Positions 62,945 to 64,000 of a DNA stretch of 64,000 nt are shown here, piece after piece; the stretch's first letter is position 1; each line of letters begins with the position of its first letter. The DNA is taken from contig NC_052132.2 in NCBI RefSeq assembly GCF_016086655.4, positions 15,564,805-15,628,804 on the forward strand, in the 5' to 3' direction. The notes under the pieces were generated by a model. The model had not been told where the DNA came from and searched no databases. It saw only the letters and a program-made list of their open reading frames with translations. Source of the DNA: Lepeophtheirus salmonis. Taxonomy: Eukaryota > Arthropoda > Copepoda > Siphonostomatoida > Caligidae. Both the position numbers and the translations under genes were made by a program.

Positions 62945-63099
62945 TATATACTGTCTATGTAACTGAAATCTGAACATGCATGAAAGGTTTAAAATGGAAA
63001 GTAAGGAGTAGAATTTTTCCAGCGAGGATTTATGATTTTATGAAGAAAATTTTTAAGTAACTTTTTTAATATTTTGTTTTGATTTAAATCATAAAGGTC

Positions 63100-63400
63100 A
63101 ACTTAAAGGCTGAAAGTCCAAAGTTTGGTTTAAGTCCAATTAATGTGATTTTTGGCCTCCATCTATGTGGCACCTATCATCACCAGATCTGAATCCATTA
63201 GATTACAGCATATTGAGGTTATGGAGAAGGAAGCCTGTCAAACCTCCTACAGGAATATGGATGACCTCAAGGCTTCCATCATTTCAGCCTGGTACAAAAT
63301 GAATGAGGTCTACATCTGAATAACTTGCTCTGGAGGCTAGAGACGTTTGGAGGCTATTGTGGTAGATAATAAAAATCATATTGAATAAATTATGACTTGA
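63100..63400 (+). mobile_element. C-terminal remnant of a Tc1/mariner-superfamily transposon
   Basis: The plus strand shows SPDLNPLDYSI at about 63185-63215, then frameshifted ERKACQTSYRNMDDLKASII and SAWYKMNEVYI. This is the third-carboxylate block and tail of a DDE transposase related to the copy at 50868. It is short and broken. Confidence 0.62.
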
Positions 63401-63423
63401 TTATATCATAAAGCAAAAGCACA

Positions 63424-63600
63424 AAGCTCTCATGAAAAATTAATCTCTTGAACTCAATGTTCGTAGGTTCACACCCCGGTTGTTCCTAAAAGAATGAAAT
63501 ATACATAATGTATATGGACTTCAAAGAAGATTCCAAGGTCAGATGGTGTAAATGTAATACTATAATCTTTATTAGACTTAATCAGTGCTTCTCCATCTCA
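63424..63600 (+). mobile_element. tRNA-derived SINE, 5'-truncated copy
   Basis: Matches the copy at 19384 from its middle onward: TTGAACTCAATGTTCGTAGG, GGTTCACACCCCGG (closer to a true B box than the other copy) and TTGTTCC, then the tail ATGGACTTCAAAGAAGATTC. The 5' half of the tRNA head is missing. Confidence 0.55.
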
Positions 63601-64000
63601 CCAATTAATGGAACATTAAAAAATATATACATATATTTATCAAATAAAATTTCAACTCTCCTTCTCTTTTTGTTGTTGAGCTATGTTTGTGATCAAATAT
63701 TATTTTACTAACATTTGATCCGATTTTGGTTACATACACTTTAAAAACTATTAAATATATTTTTTAATTATATAGAGCCCTATATTTTTCTTCATTTTCA
63801 TTTCAAAATGAAATGATAGTATAAATTAATCGTTGGTAATTATAATTACTAATGTCGTAATGAATTAATGCATTTTAAGACGAAGAAATTGAAACTGGTG
63901 CAATTTGCTTTTTACGAGTTGCAACTTGAACAGTTATCGCAATTTGTACACAATAGACATTTGTATTTTTACTTTTATGGATTCGATTAATTATTTAAAA

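Overview
This is an AT-rich animal window, best read as an arthropod and probably a crustacean such as a caligid copepod (sea louse). Three protein-coding genes with metazoan intron/exon structure sit in a large amount of degenerate mobile DNA. There are no operons, Shine-Dalgarno sites or CRISPR arrays. The lineage call is an inference from the gene families and from the many mariner and Tc1-like remnants; only a database search could confirm it.

The genes are: (1) at 16.3-17.9 kb, plus strand, an intronless major-facilitator sugar transporter of the Tret1/GLUT type; (2) at 27.8-34.6 kb, minus strand, a five-exon gene for the nuclear-basket nucleoporin TPR (Megator in flies), about 2190 residues; (3) at 42.7-45.2 kb, plus strand, a five-exon alanine aminotransferase of 532 residues with a possible mitochondrial leader. 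All exon junctions could be phased by reading donors, acceptors and reading frames. The only anomaly is the last TPR junction, where the obvious acceptor gives the wrong frame. The three genes have no evident functional link.

The rest is repeats. I separate several Tc1/mariner-superfamily lineages: an irritans-like mariner with an internal deletion at 36.4-37.5 kb; a cecropia/Hsmar1-like mariner at 57.6-58.4 kb; a mariner reduced to its two coding ends at 52.3-52.8 kb; a palindromic mariner with two 5' ends at 62.1-62.9 kb; a short mariner-type inverted-repeat element at 50.4-50.7 kb; and nine degraded copies or ends of other DDE transposons. I also see a degraded DIRS-like retroelement segment, a tRNA-derived SINE in two copies, and six non-autonomous repeat families, called A to F here. 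A is about 550 bp and carries a nested insertion in one copy. B is about 450 bp. C is a GGTCC-rich MITE. D has GGGGCGTC-type ends around an AT-rich minisatellite. E has repeated TTTTGCC motifs. F has GCGTTTTCA...TGACGTC ends.

The stretches 6.5-8.4, 8.96-9.75, 26.9-27.8, 37.5-39.1, 40.6-42.7 and 45.2-46.5 kb hold no gene I can support. I found no convincing new biological system. The most unusual structures are the two-headed mariner, the dated nested insertion whose empty site is elsewhere in the window, and the TPR terminal splice anomaly.
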